From NCBI RefSeq assembly GCF_900129745.1, contig NZ_FQWS01000001.1:1364001-1428000 (forward strand): a DNA stretch of 64,000 nucleotides, written 5' to 3'. The notes beneath the pieces are model-generated. The model saw only the letters and a list, made by a program, of their open reading frames with translations. It did no database searches and was not told the origin of the DNA. A program made the translations under genes and the position numbers. Each line of letters begins with the position of its first letter. The stretch's first letter is position 1. Below, in pieces: positions 25,434 to 34,071 of the stretch. The stretch comes from Winogradskyella jejuensis. Its GTDB lineage: Bacteria; Bacteroidota; Bacteroidia; Flavobacteriales; Flavobacteriaceae.

Positions 25434-25820
25434 TTAACGTTTCGAGAACTGGAATTTCTTACGTGCTTTCTTCTGACCGAATTTCTTACGCTCTACCATT
25501 CTTGGATCTCTAGTTAATAGACCTTCTGGCTTTAATATTGCTCTGTTTTCAGCATTAAGCTCACACATTGCACGAGATAATGCTAAACGTATAGCTTCCG
25601 CCTGGCCGGTGATGCCACCTCCATATACGTTAACAGTAATATCAAAGTTGCCATCATTGTTAGTCATAGCTAAAGGTTGGTTTACTTTATACTGCAATGT
25701 TGCAGTAGTAAAATAATCCGCCATGTCTTTTTTGTTCACCGTGATGTTACCTTTTCCTTTGGCAACGTACACACGGGCAACAGCCGTCTTTCTACGGCCA
25801 ATTTTGTGAATTACTTCCAT
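25434..25820 (-). CDS. rpsI: 30S ribosomal protein S9
   Basis: 128 aa, standard length. It starts IGRRKTAVARVYVAKGKGNITVNKK and ends with the conserved basic tail KKARKKFQFSKR that reaches the P-site tRNA. Its ATG overlaps the rplM stop by one base (TAATG), indicating translational coupling. Confidence 0.98.
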   Translation of the reverse strand: MEVIHKIGRRKTAVARVYVAKGKGNITVNKKDMADYFTTATLQYKVNQPLAMTNNDGNFDITVNVYGGGITGQAEAIRLALSRAMCELNAENRAILKPEGLLTRDPRMVERKKFGQKKARKKFQFSKR

Positions 25821-26275
25821 TAGTTAAATTCTTTTAAATTAATTGTCTTTGGCTTCTGCGCTTCGTGAGCGTGCTCAGTACCAGCAACAACTGTTAAGTT
25901 TCTAAAAAGAACAGCACCTAATTTGTTTTTAGGTAACATTCCTTTTACTGACTTCTCTACTAATCTGGTTGGGTCTTTCTCAAACATTTCAGTAGCTGTC
26001 AGGCTTCTTTGTCCACCTGGATAACCTGTATGACGGATGTAACTTTTATCTGTCCACTTGTTACCAGTTAAGTTGATTTTTTCTGCATTAATAACAATTA
26101 CGTTATCACCGCAATCAACGTGTGGCGTAAAGTTAGGTTTGTGCTTACCTCTTAAAAGTATTGCTACTTTTGAAGCTAAGCGACCTAAAGTTTGTCCTTC
26201 AGCATCAACTAAAACCCACTCCTTATTAACGGTAGCTTTGTTAGCAGAAACTGTTTTGTAGCTTAATGTATCCAC
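25820..26275 (-). CDS. rplM: 50S ribosomal protein L13
   Basis: 151 aa from a GTG at 26275. The open frame extends to GTG codons at 26299, but flavobacterial L13 proteins begin (M)DTLSYKT, which corresponds exactly to the GTG at 26275. Conserved [23 protein letters not shown] and [10 protein letters not shown] are intact. First gene of the rplM-rpsI pair. Confidence 0.95.
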   Translation of the reverse strand: MDTLSYKTVSANKATVNKEWVLVDAEGQTLGRLASKVAILLRGKHKPNFTPHVDCGDNVIVINAEKINLTGNKWTDKSYIRHTGYPGGQRSLTATEMFEKDPTRLVEKSVKGMLPKNKLGAVLFRNLTVVAGTEHAHEAQKPKTINLKEFN

Positions 26276-26434
26276 ACTAATTTGATTTATTTGCACCACT
26301 TTGGCACAATTGATTAAACATTACTCTTCCGAAAAAGAGTTTGCAAATTTACGATAACTTATTGGATTGACAAACCTTAGCTCATGTTTTTTTAAGCTGA
26401 AAATCAACGCTTTTGAAATAAGAATTGTACAGGT

Positions 26435-27391
26435 TTATTTGGTAGCACGTTCTAAACGGTCATTTATAGATTTACCCAATCCATAATCTGGGAATTTTTC
26501 AGCGATAATTACATCGAGTTGCATTTTATCTAACTGATGTAATGCATCATAAAGCTTGGAAGCTGCTTCAACTAAATCGCCAGATTCTGAGAGTGCCTTT
26601 TGAATTATAATTTCATCAGCTTTAATCACGCTTTTAAAGCTTATTACACCAATATCTTTACCTTTATATTGTGTTAACGATTCTTCAATATTATCAGTTA
26701 ATATTGTTTTAGTTTTAGGAGCATAATGACGCTCTAACATTCCGGGCGCATCTGGTGCTATTTCTTTTTTGTTTTTTACTTCTACTTTTCCTACCACATC
26801 TTCAATTGCTTCAATAGAGGTAGAGCCTAAACGATAGACTATGGGTTCATCGTTTTCAAAACCTATAATGGTAGATTCAATACCGCTTGTGCAAGGACCA
26901 CCATCTAATACCATTTTAATTTTGTCTTTAAAATAGGTGTTTACATGCTCTGCAGAAGTAGGACTAATGCTACTAAATGGATTTGCACTCGGTGCAGCAA
27001 GCGGGAAATCTAAAGATTTCAATAACTCTAATGTCGTTGGATGATTTGGTATACGTACCGCAACGGTATCTTTCCCAGCAGTAATTAAATCAGGGATTAT
27101 TGACTTCTTTTTTAGAACTAGAGTAATTGGCCCTGGCCAAAAAGCATCAGCTAATAATTGGGCTTTCTTAGGAATGTACTCAACAATTTCATTTAGGTAT
27201 TCTACCGAAGGAATATGAACAATCAGCGGATTAAACAACGGACGTTGTTTGGTTGCAAAAATAGAATTGATGGCCTTTTCGCTAAAAATATTACCTGCCA
27301 AACCATAAACCGTTTCGGTTGGTATAGCTACTAATTCTTCAGCATTTAAAATGGCTACAGCTTTTGATATGTCTTTTGAAATAATGCTCAT
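26435..27391 (-). CDS. threonylcarbamoyl-AMP synthase, two-domain Sua5 type
   Basis: 318 aa. The YrdC-like catalytic domain (about 5-200) has PTETVYGLAGN, the KQRP motif, and APSANPFSSISPTS. The extra C-terminal Sua5 domain (about 205-318) identifies the long form (Sua5 rather than TsaC). Makes threonylcarbamoyl-AMP from threonine, bicarbonate and ATP for the t6A37 modification of tRNAs. A TAnnTTTG box lies 11 nt before its ATG, so it has its own promoter just downstream of polA. Confidence 0.94.
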   Translation of the reverse strand: MSIISKDISKAVAILNAEELVAIPTETVYGLAGNIFSEKAINSIFATKQRPLFNPLIVHIPSVEYLNEIVEYIPKKAQLLADAFWPGPITLVLKKKSIIPDLITAGKDTVAVRIPNHPTTLELLKSLDFPLAAPSANPFSSISPTSAEHVNTYFKDKIKMVLDGGPCTSGIESTIIGFENDEPIVYRLGSTSIEAIEDVVGKVEVKNKKEIAPDAPGMLERHYAPKTKTILTDNIEESLTQYKGKDIGVISFKSVIKADEIIIQKALSESGDLVEAASKLYDALHQLDKMQLDVIIAEKFPDYGLGKSINDRLERATK

Positions 27392-27402
27392 AAAATTGGA
27401 TG

Positions 27403-27410
27403 CAAAGCTA
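27403..27410 (-). promoter_or_regulatory. TAnnTTTG -10 box of the Sua5 gene
   Basis: TAGCTTTG on the minus strand, 11 nt upstream of the ATG at 27391, in the 37-nt gap after polA. Confidence 0.55.
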
Positions 27411-27428
27411 CTTCAAAAAAATGACCTT

Positions 27429-30278
27429 TTAATGCGCCTCTAACCAATTATCACCAATATCTAAATCGACATCTAACGGAACAGAAAGTTTGTAGGCGTT
27501 TTCCATTTCGGTTTTAATGAGGGATTTCATAGCTTCTAATTCGGGTTTGTAGATGTCAAAAACCAATTCATCATGCACTTGAAGTAGCATCTTCGATTTG
27601 TAATTGCCTTCCTTTAATTTTTGATGAATGTTTATCATCGCAATTTTAATAATATCGGCAGCGCTTCCTTGTATTGGCGCGTTTACAGCATTGCGTTCTG
27701 CCGCTCCACGGACTACAGCGTTTCGAGAATTAATGTCTTTTAAATAACGACGGCGTCCTAAAACTGTTTGTACATAACCATTATCTCTCGCAAAATCTAC
27801 CTGATCTTGTATGTAGTTTCTAAGCTTTGGGTATGTGGCGTAATAGGTGTCAATTAATTCTTTAGATTCAGAACGGGTGAGGTTGGTTTGGTTACTTAAT
27901 CCAAATGCTGAAACGCCATAGATAATTCCAAAATTAACGGTTTTGGCATTGCTTCGTTGCTCACGAGTGACTTCAGAAATAGGAACATTAAATACCTTTG
28001 AAGCTGTTGAGGCATGTATATCTTCACCATTCTTAAAAGCTTCAATCATGGTTTCTTCTTCACTTAAGGCCGCAATAATTCGTAGTTCTATTTGCGAGTA
28101 ATCTGCAGCTAAAAGAGTGTAATTTTCATCCCGCGGTACAAAGGCTTTACGGACTTGGCGTCCACGCTCAGTTCGGATTGGGATATTCTGAAGATTAGGA
28201 TTGTTACTACTCAAACGCCCCGTTGCCGCAACGGTTTGCATATAATCGGTGTGTACGCGGCCAGTATTTTCTTCCACTTGCGCAGGTAAGGCATCAACGT
28301 AGGTGCTCTTTAATTTTGTAAGCCCACGATAGTCTAATATATCTTGAATAATTTGATGGTCTTTTGCCAAGTAACTTAGCACATCTTCTGCTGTTGAATA
28401 TTGACCTGTCTTGGTCTTTTTTGGCTTGTCAACTAGCTTTAATTTTTCAAACAGAATCACACCCAATTGCTTAGGTGAACCAATATTAAATTCTTCTCCA
28501 GCAGCTTCAAAAATTCGGATTTCTAATGAGGCAATGTCATTAGTCAAATCTTCAGAAAGGGAATTTAGAAACTCCTTATCGAGATTAATACCTTCCAATT
28601 CCATATCGGCCAACACGCGCAACAGCGGGACTTCGATATTATCAAATAATTTTTGAATGTTAGCTTCGACTAATTCTTTTTCAAAATGTTCTTTTAGTTG
28701 TAGCGTAATATCAGCATCTTCTACAGCATATTCGGTTTGTTTTTCTAACGGAACATCGCGCATGGAGAGTTGGTTCTTTCCTTTTTTTCCAATGAGTTCA
28801 GTTATAGAAATTGGTGTATAGTTAAGATACGTTTCTGCTAGCACGTCCATATTGTGACGCATGTCGGGGTTAATTAAATAATGCGCCAACATGGTATCGA
28901 ATAATTTGCCTTTGACTTCAATATTATATTTGGCTAAAACCTTGATATCGTATTTTAAGTTCTGACCAATTTTTTCGATGTCTTCGTTTTCAAAAAATGG
29001 GCGTAATTCTTCGATAAGCAATTGAGCTTCGTCTTTGTCTTCAGGAAAAGGAATATAGAATCCTTTTCCAGCCTCCCAGGAAAATGCAATGCCAACCAGT
29101 TCTGCAGTTAATGGATTTAATCCAGTAGTTTCTGTATCAAAACATACTGAAGTCTGATTTAATAAGTTTTTCACGAAGAGTTTGGTGGCCATCCCAGGCG
29201 CAATACTTTGGTAAAAATGTGATGTTGTCTCTGCGGTTTTTCTAGTGTATTCTGAAACAGTTTCTGTTGGCGATGAATTGTCTCCACCAAATAATGAAAA
29301 TTGACCTGCGCCTGCAGATTTTTGTTCTTTTGGCGTTGGTTTAGAATCTGAATTAGCTTCAGTTTTTTCTATATTTTCTGAAGGAGTAGAAGCTTCTTCA
29401 GAAAATGTCTTTAGAAAATTATCCGTGAGTCGTCTAAATTCTAATTCCTGAAAGATTTCTTTTACTTTTTCTACATCAGGGTGGTCAAGTTCAAAATCTT
29501 TAGCATCAAACTCAACAGGAACATCGAGCATAATTGTGGCTAACTTTTTAGAGAGTAAACCTAATTCGCCATTGGCCTCAACCTTTTCTTTCATTTTACC
29601 TTTTAGCTGGTCGGTATTTGCTAAAAGACCTTCCATGCTTCCAAATTGTTGGATGAACTTCTTTGCTGTTTTTTCTCCAACTCCAGGTAATCCAGGAATA
29701 TTATCGGATGAGTCTCCCATCATACCTAAAAAGTCAATAACCTGCAAAGGACTTTCGACTTCAAATTTTTTCTGAACTTCGGGTATGCCCCAAGTTTCGT
29801 AACCACCGCCAAAAACAGGACGATACATAAAAATATTATCTGTTACCAGTTGTGCAAAATCCTTATCTGGTGTTACCATAAAAACTTTATAGCCTTCTTT
29901 TTCGGCTTGTCGCGAAAGTGTACCAATAACATCATCTGCTTCAAAACCTTCTTTAACCATTATAGGAATATGCATGGCTTTAAGGATATTATGGATATGA
30001 GGAATTGCAGTTCGTATACCTTCAGGCGTTTCATCCCGATTGGCTTTGTATTCCTCATACATTTCTACACGGTCAGCACTTCCACCTTTATCAAAACACA
30101 CGGCTAAATGGTCTGGTCTCTCACGTTTTATAACATCTAAAAGAGAATTCATGAACCCCATAATTGCTGAAGTGTCTTCACCTTTAGAGTTGATTCTTGG
30201 ATTTTTTATAAAAGCGTAGTAGCCACGAAAAATAAGTGCGTAAGCATCTACGAGAAAGAGTCGTTTTTGGTCGGACAT
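27429..30278 (-). CDS. polA: DNA polymerase I
   Basis: 949 aa with all three domains. The 5'-3' exonuclease covers about residues 1-290 (VTPDKDFAQLV). The 3'-5' proofreading domain covers about 350-540 with an intact Exo I motif (CFDTETTGLN), so it should proofread. The polymerase has motif A DYSQIELRIIAALS, motif B RSNAKTVNFGIIYG and motif C QVHDELVFD. A low-complexity linker rich in Ser/Glu/Thr (about 295-345) joins the first two domains. Repair and Okazaki-fragment processing. Confidence 0.98.
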   Translation of the reverse strand: MSDQKRLFLVDAYALIFRGYYAFIKNPRINSKGEDTSAIMGFMNSLLDVIKRERPDHLAVCFDKGGSADRVEMYEEYKANRDETPEGIRTAIPHIHNILKAMHIPIMVKEGFEADDVIGTLSRQAEKEGYKVFMVTPDKDFAQLVTDNIFMYRPVFGGGYETWGIPEVQKKFEVESPLQVIDFLGMMGDSSDNIPGLPGVGEKTAKKFIQQFGSMEGLLANTDQLKGKMKEKVEANGELGLLSKKLATIMLDVPVEFDAKDFELDHPDVEKVKEIFQELEFRRLTDNFLKTFSEEASTPSENIEKTEANSDSKPTPKEQKSAGAGQFSLFGGDNSSPTETVSEYTRKTAETTSHFYQSIAPGMATKLFVKNLLNQTSVCFDTETTGLNPLTAELVGIAFSWEAGKGFYIPFPEDKDEAQLLIEELRPFFENEDIEKIGQNLKYDIKVLAKYNIEVKGKLFDTMLAHYLINPDMRHNMDVLAETYLNYTPISITELIGKKGKNQLSMRDVPLEKQTEYAVEDADITLQLKEHFEKELVEANIQKLFDNIEVPLLRVLADMELEGINLDKEFLNSLSEDLTNDIASLEIRIFEAAGEEFNIGSPKQLGVILFEKLKLVDKPKKTKTGQYSTAEDVLSYLAKDHQIIQDILDYRGLTKLKSTYVDALPAQVEENTGRVHTDYMQTVAATGRLSSNNPNLQNIPIRTERGRQVRKAFVPRDENYTLLAADYSQIELRIIAALSEEETMIEAFKNGEDIHASTASKVFNVPISEVTREQRSNAKTVNFGIIYGVSAFGLSNQTNLTRSESKELIDTYYATYPKLRNYIQDQVDFARDNGYVQTVLGRRRYLKDINSRNAVVRGAAERNAVNAPIQGSAADIIKIAMINIHQKLKEGNYKSKMLLQVHDELVFDIYKPELEAMKSLIKTEMENAYKLSVPLDVDLDIGDNWLEAH

Positions 30279-30355
30279 TTTTTTGAATTTTGAAGTCTAT
30301 AAAACTACGAAAACAAATTAATGATTACGAATGAATGAGATGTATATTAACCAAA

Positions 30356-30382
30356 AAATCCGAAGTTTTTTGCTTCGGATTT
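30356..30382 (-). terminator. Rho-independent terminator of the aldo/keto reductase gene
   Basis: A perfect 10-bp stem AAATCCGAAG / CTTCGGATTT with a 7-nt loop, followed by six T on the minus strand, 29 nt after the stop. Confidence 0.92.
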
Positions 30383-30410
30383 ATTATGTTTTTAATTTGA
30401 AATATGATGT

Positions 30411-31448
30411 TTATGGAGCAGGATTTGGAATCTCTGCATGCACCTCATTAATCGCTTTCATTACATCATCACTTAATGAAATATTGATGCTGTCAATGTT
30501 TTCCTCTAGTTGTTCTAAGTTGGTTGCGCCAATAATATTGCTAGTTAAAAATGGACGCTCGTTTACAAAAGCCAAGGCCATTTGTGCTAAAGATATATCG
30601 TTGTCCTCCGCAATTTTTAAATAGCGTTTTGTCGCTTCGGTAGCTTGGTTGCTGCTGTATCTTGCAAAACGCGGGAATAATTTTAAACGTGCATTATCTG
30701 CCGCATTTCCTTTAATGTATTTACCAGATAGTACACCAAATGCCATTGGCGAATAGGCCAACAGACCAATATTCTCTCGGTGTGCAATTTCTGCTAAATC
30801 ACCTTCAAACGGTCTGCATAATAACGAATACGCATTTTGTATTGTAATTGGTCTTGGTAAATTATGCCGCTTAGATTCTTCGAGATACCGCATGGTTCCC
30901 CAGGCCTTTTCATTTGAAATTCCAATTTGTCTTACCTTTCCGGACTTTACAATTTTATCTAAATTATGAAGGATTTCATTAAAATTATCTTCCCATTGGT
31001 CATTAGGATTTGGCTTATAATCTCTAACGCCAAAGGTGTTTGTTTGTCGTTCTGGCCAATGCAATTGGTACAAATCAATGTAATCGGTTTGTAATCGTTT
31101 TAAGCTATTTTCAACGGCCTCGTTTAGCGCTTCTTTACTAAATCCTGTAGTTCTTATATGCGCGGTGTAATCGCCTGGGCCAGCTATTTTTGTTGCTAAA
31201 ACAACCTTGTCTCTATTACCCGTTTTCGTAAACCAATTACCAATAATACGCTCGGTTTCGGCATAAGTTTCGGCTGTTGCAGGCACAGGATATAATTCGG
31301 CACAATCAAAAAAGTTAACGCCTTTATCTAAGGCTAAATCCATTTGTGCGAAACCTTCGTCTTGGGTGTTTTGGTTTCCCCAAGTCATTGTGCCAAGGCA
31401 TATTTTACTAACTTTTATGTCCGTATGTGGTAGGTTGGTGTATTTCAT
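30411..31448 (-). CDS. NADP(H)-dependent aldo/keto reductase, Tas type
   Basis: 345 aa (beta/alpha)8-barrel oxidoreductase. The catalytic tetrad is visible: Asp and Tyr in FFDCAELYP, Lys in LATKIAG and His in LYQLHWPER. Length and the GTMTWGNQNT opening match the E. coli Tas/YajO branch. Reduces carbonyl compounds with NADPH in the cytoplasm; physiological substrate unknown. Flanked by a terminator and by a repeat-rich intergenic region upstream. Confidence 0.9.
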   Translation of the reverse strand: MKYTNLPHTDIKVSKICLGTMTWGNQNTQDEGFAQMDLALDKGVNFFDCAELYPVPATAETYAETERIIGNWFTKTGNRDKVVLATKIAGPGDYTAHIRTTGFSKEALNEAVENSLKRLQTDYIDLYQLHWPERQTNTFGVRDYKPNPNDQWEDNFNEILHNLDKIVKSGKVRQIGISNEKAWGTMRYLEESKRHNLPRPITIQNAYSLLCRPFEGDLAEIAHRENIGLLAYSPMAFGVLSGKYIKGNAADNARLKLFPRFARYSSNQATEATKRYLKIAEDNDISLAQMALAFVNERPFLTSNIIGATNLEQLEENIDSINISLSDDVMKAINEVHAEIPNPAP

Positions 31449-31463
31449 GGCAAATTTTAATTT

Positions 31464-31490
31464 GTCACCCTGAACTTGTTTCAGGATTTC
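31464..31490 (+). repeat. REP-like extragenic repeat, family 1 copy A
   Basis: The stretch beginning GTCACCCTGAACTTGTTTCA contains an imperfect palindrome (CCTGAA / TTCAGG). It matches, in opposite orientation and at about 22 of 25 positions, the copy at 31618-31642. Similar elements are common between genes in Flavobacteriia. Confidence 0.65.
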
Positions 31491-31510
31491 ATTAATAACT
31501 ATCTCATTTA

Positions 31511-31530
31511 GGTTTCGACTGCGCTCAACC
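31511..31530. repeat. palindromic repeat, family 2 (diverged copy)
   Basis: GGTTTCGACTGCGCTCAACC shares the core TCGACTGCGCTC with the pair at 33910-33974; its ends GGTT/AACC are complementary. Confidence 0.55.
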
Positions 31531-31557
31531 CGACATTAACAATTAGCAAAAATAAGA

Positions 31558-31590
31558 AGACCTTTCAGGTTAGTAAAACTTGAAAGGTCT
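31558..31590 (-). terminator. probable terminator downstream of the OmpA gene
   Basis: A perfect 10-bp stem AGACCTTTCA / TGAAAGGTCT with a 13-nt loop; on the minus strand it is followed by a T-rich tail. It lies within the repeat-bearing gap between the OmpA gene and the reductase gene. Confidence 0.65.
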
Positions 31591-31617
31591 AAATGTATGT
31601 TAATCTTCAGTAGAAAA

Positions 31618-31642
31618 GATTCTGAATCAAGTTCAGAATGAC
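31618..31642 (-). repeat. REP-like extragenic repeat, family 1 copy B
   Basis: GATTCTGAATCAAGTTCAGA followed by ATGAC, the reverse complement of the family 1 pattern; it pairs with copy A across the gap and lies 12 nt past the OmpA stop. Confidence 0.65.
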
Positions 31643-31654
31643 AAAATGGTTTGT

Positions 31655-32614
31655 TTATATCTCATTCAACAATTTTGAAATCTCATCTAACTTTGGCGTA
31701 AGTATCACTTCGATTCTTCGATTTTTTGCGCGACCTTCAGCAGTGTCATTAGAAGCTATTGGCGCATATTCGCCGCGACCTGCAGCTGTTAAATTTTCAG
31801 GGTTTATAGAAGCATTTTCACGTAAAATATTTACAATAGCTGTTGCACGTTTGGTTGATAAGTCCCAGTTGCCACTTAATTGCGCGTTGCCTTTGTACGG
31901 TACGTTGTCTGTATGCCCTTCGATTAAAACCGCAATGTCTGGATTTTCTGCTAAAACACTTCCTAATTGTTGCACAGCCTTACGTCCTTCAGTCCCAACA
32001 GACCAACTACCTGAATTAAAAAGGAGTTTGTTTTCCATAGAAATATACACTTTTCCATCGCGTTGCTCTACCGTTAAACCTTTACCTTCGAAATTGGTTA
32101 AAGCTTTAGAGATAGCATCTTTTAGTTTGGTCATTGCTGCATCTTTCGAAGCAATGACATTTTCTAATTCTGCCACGCGTTTAGAACGATTTTCTAATTC
32201 CTTTTGAAGCTGATTTAGGCGGTCACTTTCTGCTGCTAAGGCTTGCTCTTTAGCTTCGAGTTGTGCTAAAAGTTCTCTGTTCTTTTTAGAATTTGCAGCG
32301 ATTGAAGCAGAACTCTGCTCTTCTAAAGCGTTGTAAGACGCTTTTAAGTTTTCGAGATTGGTTTTTGTTGCTGCTAATTCTGTGGTTAATTGGTCACGTT
32401 CAGTAATAGCATCTTCGTATGCCTTTTGCAATTTTTCTAAATCATTCTCAAGCTTTGTTTTGGCATCAGAAAGTGATTGATTTTCGTCAGACAATTGACG
32501 ATGTTCTTTTTTTAAATCGGCATATTTGTCTTCTAAATCGGTGTAAATTTTTTTAGACACACACGATGAAAATAGAATTAGACTTAAGGCTAAGATTGAG
32601 ATTTTTTTTAGCAT
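31655..32614 (-). CDS. OmpA family lipoprotein with coiled coil
   Basis: 319 aa. A lipoprotein signal ends at Cys18 (LFSSC). Residues 25-165 are a long heptad coiled coil (Leu/Ala/Glu/Lys-rich). The C-terminal OmpA domain (about 190-310) has the peptidoglycan-binding signature GHTDNVPY, LSTKRA and GRAKNRRIEVIL, including the conserved Asp and Arg. It should tie an envelope structure to peptidoglycan, with the coiled coil as spacer. A 138-aa secreted protein gene precedes it by 22 nt. Confidence 0.92.
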   Translation of the reverse strand: MLKKISILALSLILFSSCVSKKIYTDLEDKYADLKKEHRQLSDENQSLSDAKTKLENDLEKLQKAYEDAITERDQLTTELAATKTNLENLKASYNALEEQSSASIAANSKKNRELLAQLEAKEQALAAESDRLNQLQKELENRSKRVAELENVIASKDAAMTKLKDAISKALTNFEGKGLTVEQRDGKVYISMENKLLFNSGSWSVGTEGRKAVQQLGSVLAENPDIAVLIEGHTDNVPYKGNAQLSGNWDLSTKRATAIVNILRENASINPENLTAAGRGEYAPIASNDTAEGRAKNRRIEVILTPKLDEISKLLNEI

Positions 32615-32636
32615 TGATTTTGTTATTTGGGTTGAT

Positions 32637-33053
32637 TTAATTTGTTGTGATTTGAACGAGAGTAATTTTATCAGATTGTTTTTTCACTCTTTTTTTAATT
32701 ACCATACCTTTTCTACTTTCAGGTGACGAAATAACTATAGTCAGCTCGTCATTTTTTAGAGTCCATCTTCCATTATTATTTAATTTTTCTTGACTTCTGT
32801 CATTACCACATTTTGCTGAATAACGACTTTTATATTCACCATTTTCTAATAATTGGATACGTAAACCGTAATTCTGAGTTTTGTCTGTCGTCCTTTTTTC
32901 ATAGGATATTTCTTTTGTTTTTAAATTTAATTTTTGAGACCATATCCCAATTAAATCTTCCGAACTAAATTGAAAATCCTTGTTTACTTGGCTTAAACTA
33001 ACCTGAGAGGAAAATAAAATAACAGAAATGAAAATTAATATTTTGTATTTCAT
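32637..33053 (-). CDS. small secreted protein, lipocalin-like
   Basis: 138 aa with a signal peptide (residues 1-21). The mature part has the pattern LIGIWSQ...NGEYKSRY...NNNGRWTLKNDELTIVI found in Bacteroidetes lipocalin-like small secreted domains, where a G-x-W near the start and the G-R-W-T-L-K-N-D turn are typical. Two Cys at most, no lipobox. Lies 22 nt before the OmpA gene and may be cotranscribed. Ligand unknown. Confidence 0.7.
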   Translation of the reverse strand: MKYKILIFISVILFSSQVSLSQVNKDFQFSSEDLIGIWSQKLNLKTKEISYEKRTTDKTQNYGLRIQLLENGEYKSRYSAKCGNDRSQEKLNNNGRWTLKNDELTIVISSPESRKGMVIKKRVKKQSDKITLVQITTN

Positions 33054-33090
33054 TTGATGAGAAAATTAAGTTACGTTTAAATCTACTATA

Positions 33091-33852
33091 TTAAACTTCT
33101 AATTCCAACATAATCGGACAATGGTCGCTATGTACTGCTTCGGTAAGTATAACGCTGCGTTTTAGATTTTCTTGTAAAGGTTCTGTAGCTAGCGCATAAT
33201 CCAAACGCCAACCCTTATTGTTAGCCCTCGCATTGGCACGATAACTCCACCACGAAAATTTTTGCAATTCAGGATTTAAATATCTAAAACTATCTATTAA
33301 TCCGCTCTGTATAAAGTTTCCTAACCACTCGCGTTCTTCTGGTAAAAACCCCGAAACACCTTTCATTTTTGGATTGTGAATATCGATTTCTTGATGACAA
33401 ATATTATAATCGCCACAAATCACCAAGTTTGGAATATCTTTTCGCAATTCGTTAATATAATTTTGAAACATATCCATGTATTCAAATTTGTGACTCAAAC
33501 GCGCATCGTTCGTGCCGGATGGTAAATACAAGCTCATAACAGATACATTGTCAAAGTCCGCACGGATGTTACGCCCTTCAAAATCCATAGATTCTATACC
33601 AGTTCCAAATTCTACATGGTTTGGTTGAGTTTTACTCAAAATAGCGACACCACTATAGCCTTTTTTCTGTGCGCTGAACCAATAGTTGAACTCATAGCCA
33701 GCGTCTTTAAAAAGACTTAAATCTATTTGATCTTCTTGGGCTTTTATTTCTTGTAAGCAAATGACATCAGGGTCTGTAGCTACTAGCCAATCAATAAATC
33801 CTTTTTTTAAAGCGGCACGTATGCCATTGACATTGTATGATGCTATTTTCAT
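33091..33852 (-). CDS. xthA: exodeoxyribonuclease III
   Basis: 253 aa from the ATG at 33852 (MKIASYNVNGIRAA). A longer frame from 33882 would place a palindromic repeat in the coding region and is rejected. Exonuclease III/AP endonuclease motifs are all present: NVNGIRAA, CLQEIKA (metal Glu), GDYNICHQEIDIHNP, SWWSYR and the terminal SDHCPIMLEL (catalytic His). Base-excision repair of abasic sites and 3' blocks. Confidence 0.95.
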   Translation of the reverse strand: MKIASYNVNGIRAALKKGFIDWLVATDPDVICLQEIKAQEDQIDLSLFKDAGYEFNYWFSAQKKGYSGVAILSKTQPNHVEFGTGIESMDFEGRNIRADFDNVSVMSLYLPSGTNDARLSHKFEYMDMFQNYINELRKDIPNLVICGDYNICHQEIDIHNPKMKGVSGFLPEEREWLGNFIQSGLIDSFRYLNPELQKFSWWSYRANARANNKGWRLDYALATEPLQENLKRSVILTEAVHSDHCPIMLELEV

Positions 33853-33858
33853 ATTTAT

Positions 33859-33876
33859 CTTCCGCAAAAGCGGAAG
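33859..33876. repeat. palindromic repeat, family 3
   Basis: CTTCCGCAAAAGCGGAAG, 7-bp perfect arms with an AAAA loop, directly upstream of the xthA ATG. The TTCCGC..GCGGAA core is a recurrent extragenic element of flavobacterial genomes as far as I recall. Confidence 0.65.
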
Positions 33877-33909
33877 TCTCATTTTAAGTTTTAAACATAA
33901 ATACTGTCT

Positions 33910-33974
33910 GTTCGAGCGCAGTCGAGAACTATTAAATTGAAATAATATTAAAAACCTCTCGACTGCGCTCGAGG
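33910..33974. repeat. paired inverted repeats, family 2 (BIME-like)
   Basis: TCGAGCGCAGTCGAGA and its exact reverse complement TCTCGACTGCGCTCGA (16 bp) are separated by 29 nt of AT-rich DNA. Each half is itself near-palindromic. It lies between the divergent xthA and large barrel genes, with a diverged single copy at 31511-31530. Confidence 0.75.
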
Positions 33975-34071
33975 AGACATAATTCTCATTTAGCCAAAAA
34001 TAAATAATACTGTACTTTTACAATGCTTTTTATTGTGAAATATGTCTTAAATAAAGGCGTTAGTTTTCTAT

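Noticed and set aside
31638..32207. A 189-codon plus-strand ORF opposite the OmpA lipoprotein gene.
   Set aside because: It is antisense to a clear OmpA/coiled-coil gene; its composition is what the reverse of that coding sequence would give and no domain is recognisable.
33853..33882. Ten-residue extension of exonuclease III.
   Set aside because: The extension is the translation of a palindromic repeat; ExoIII proteins begin MKIASYNVNG at 33852.
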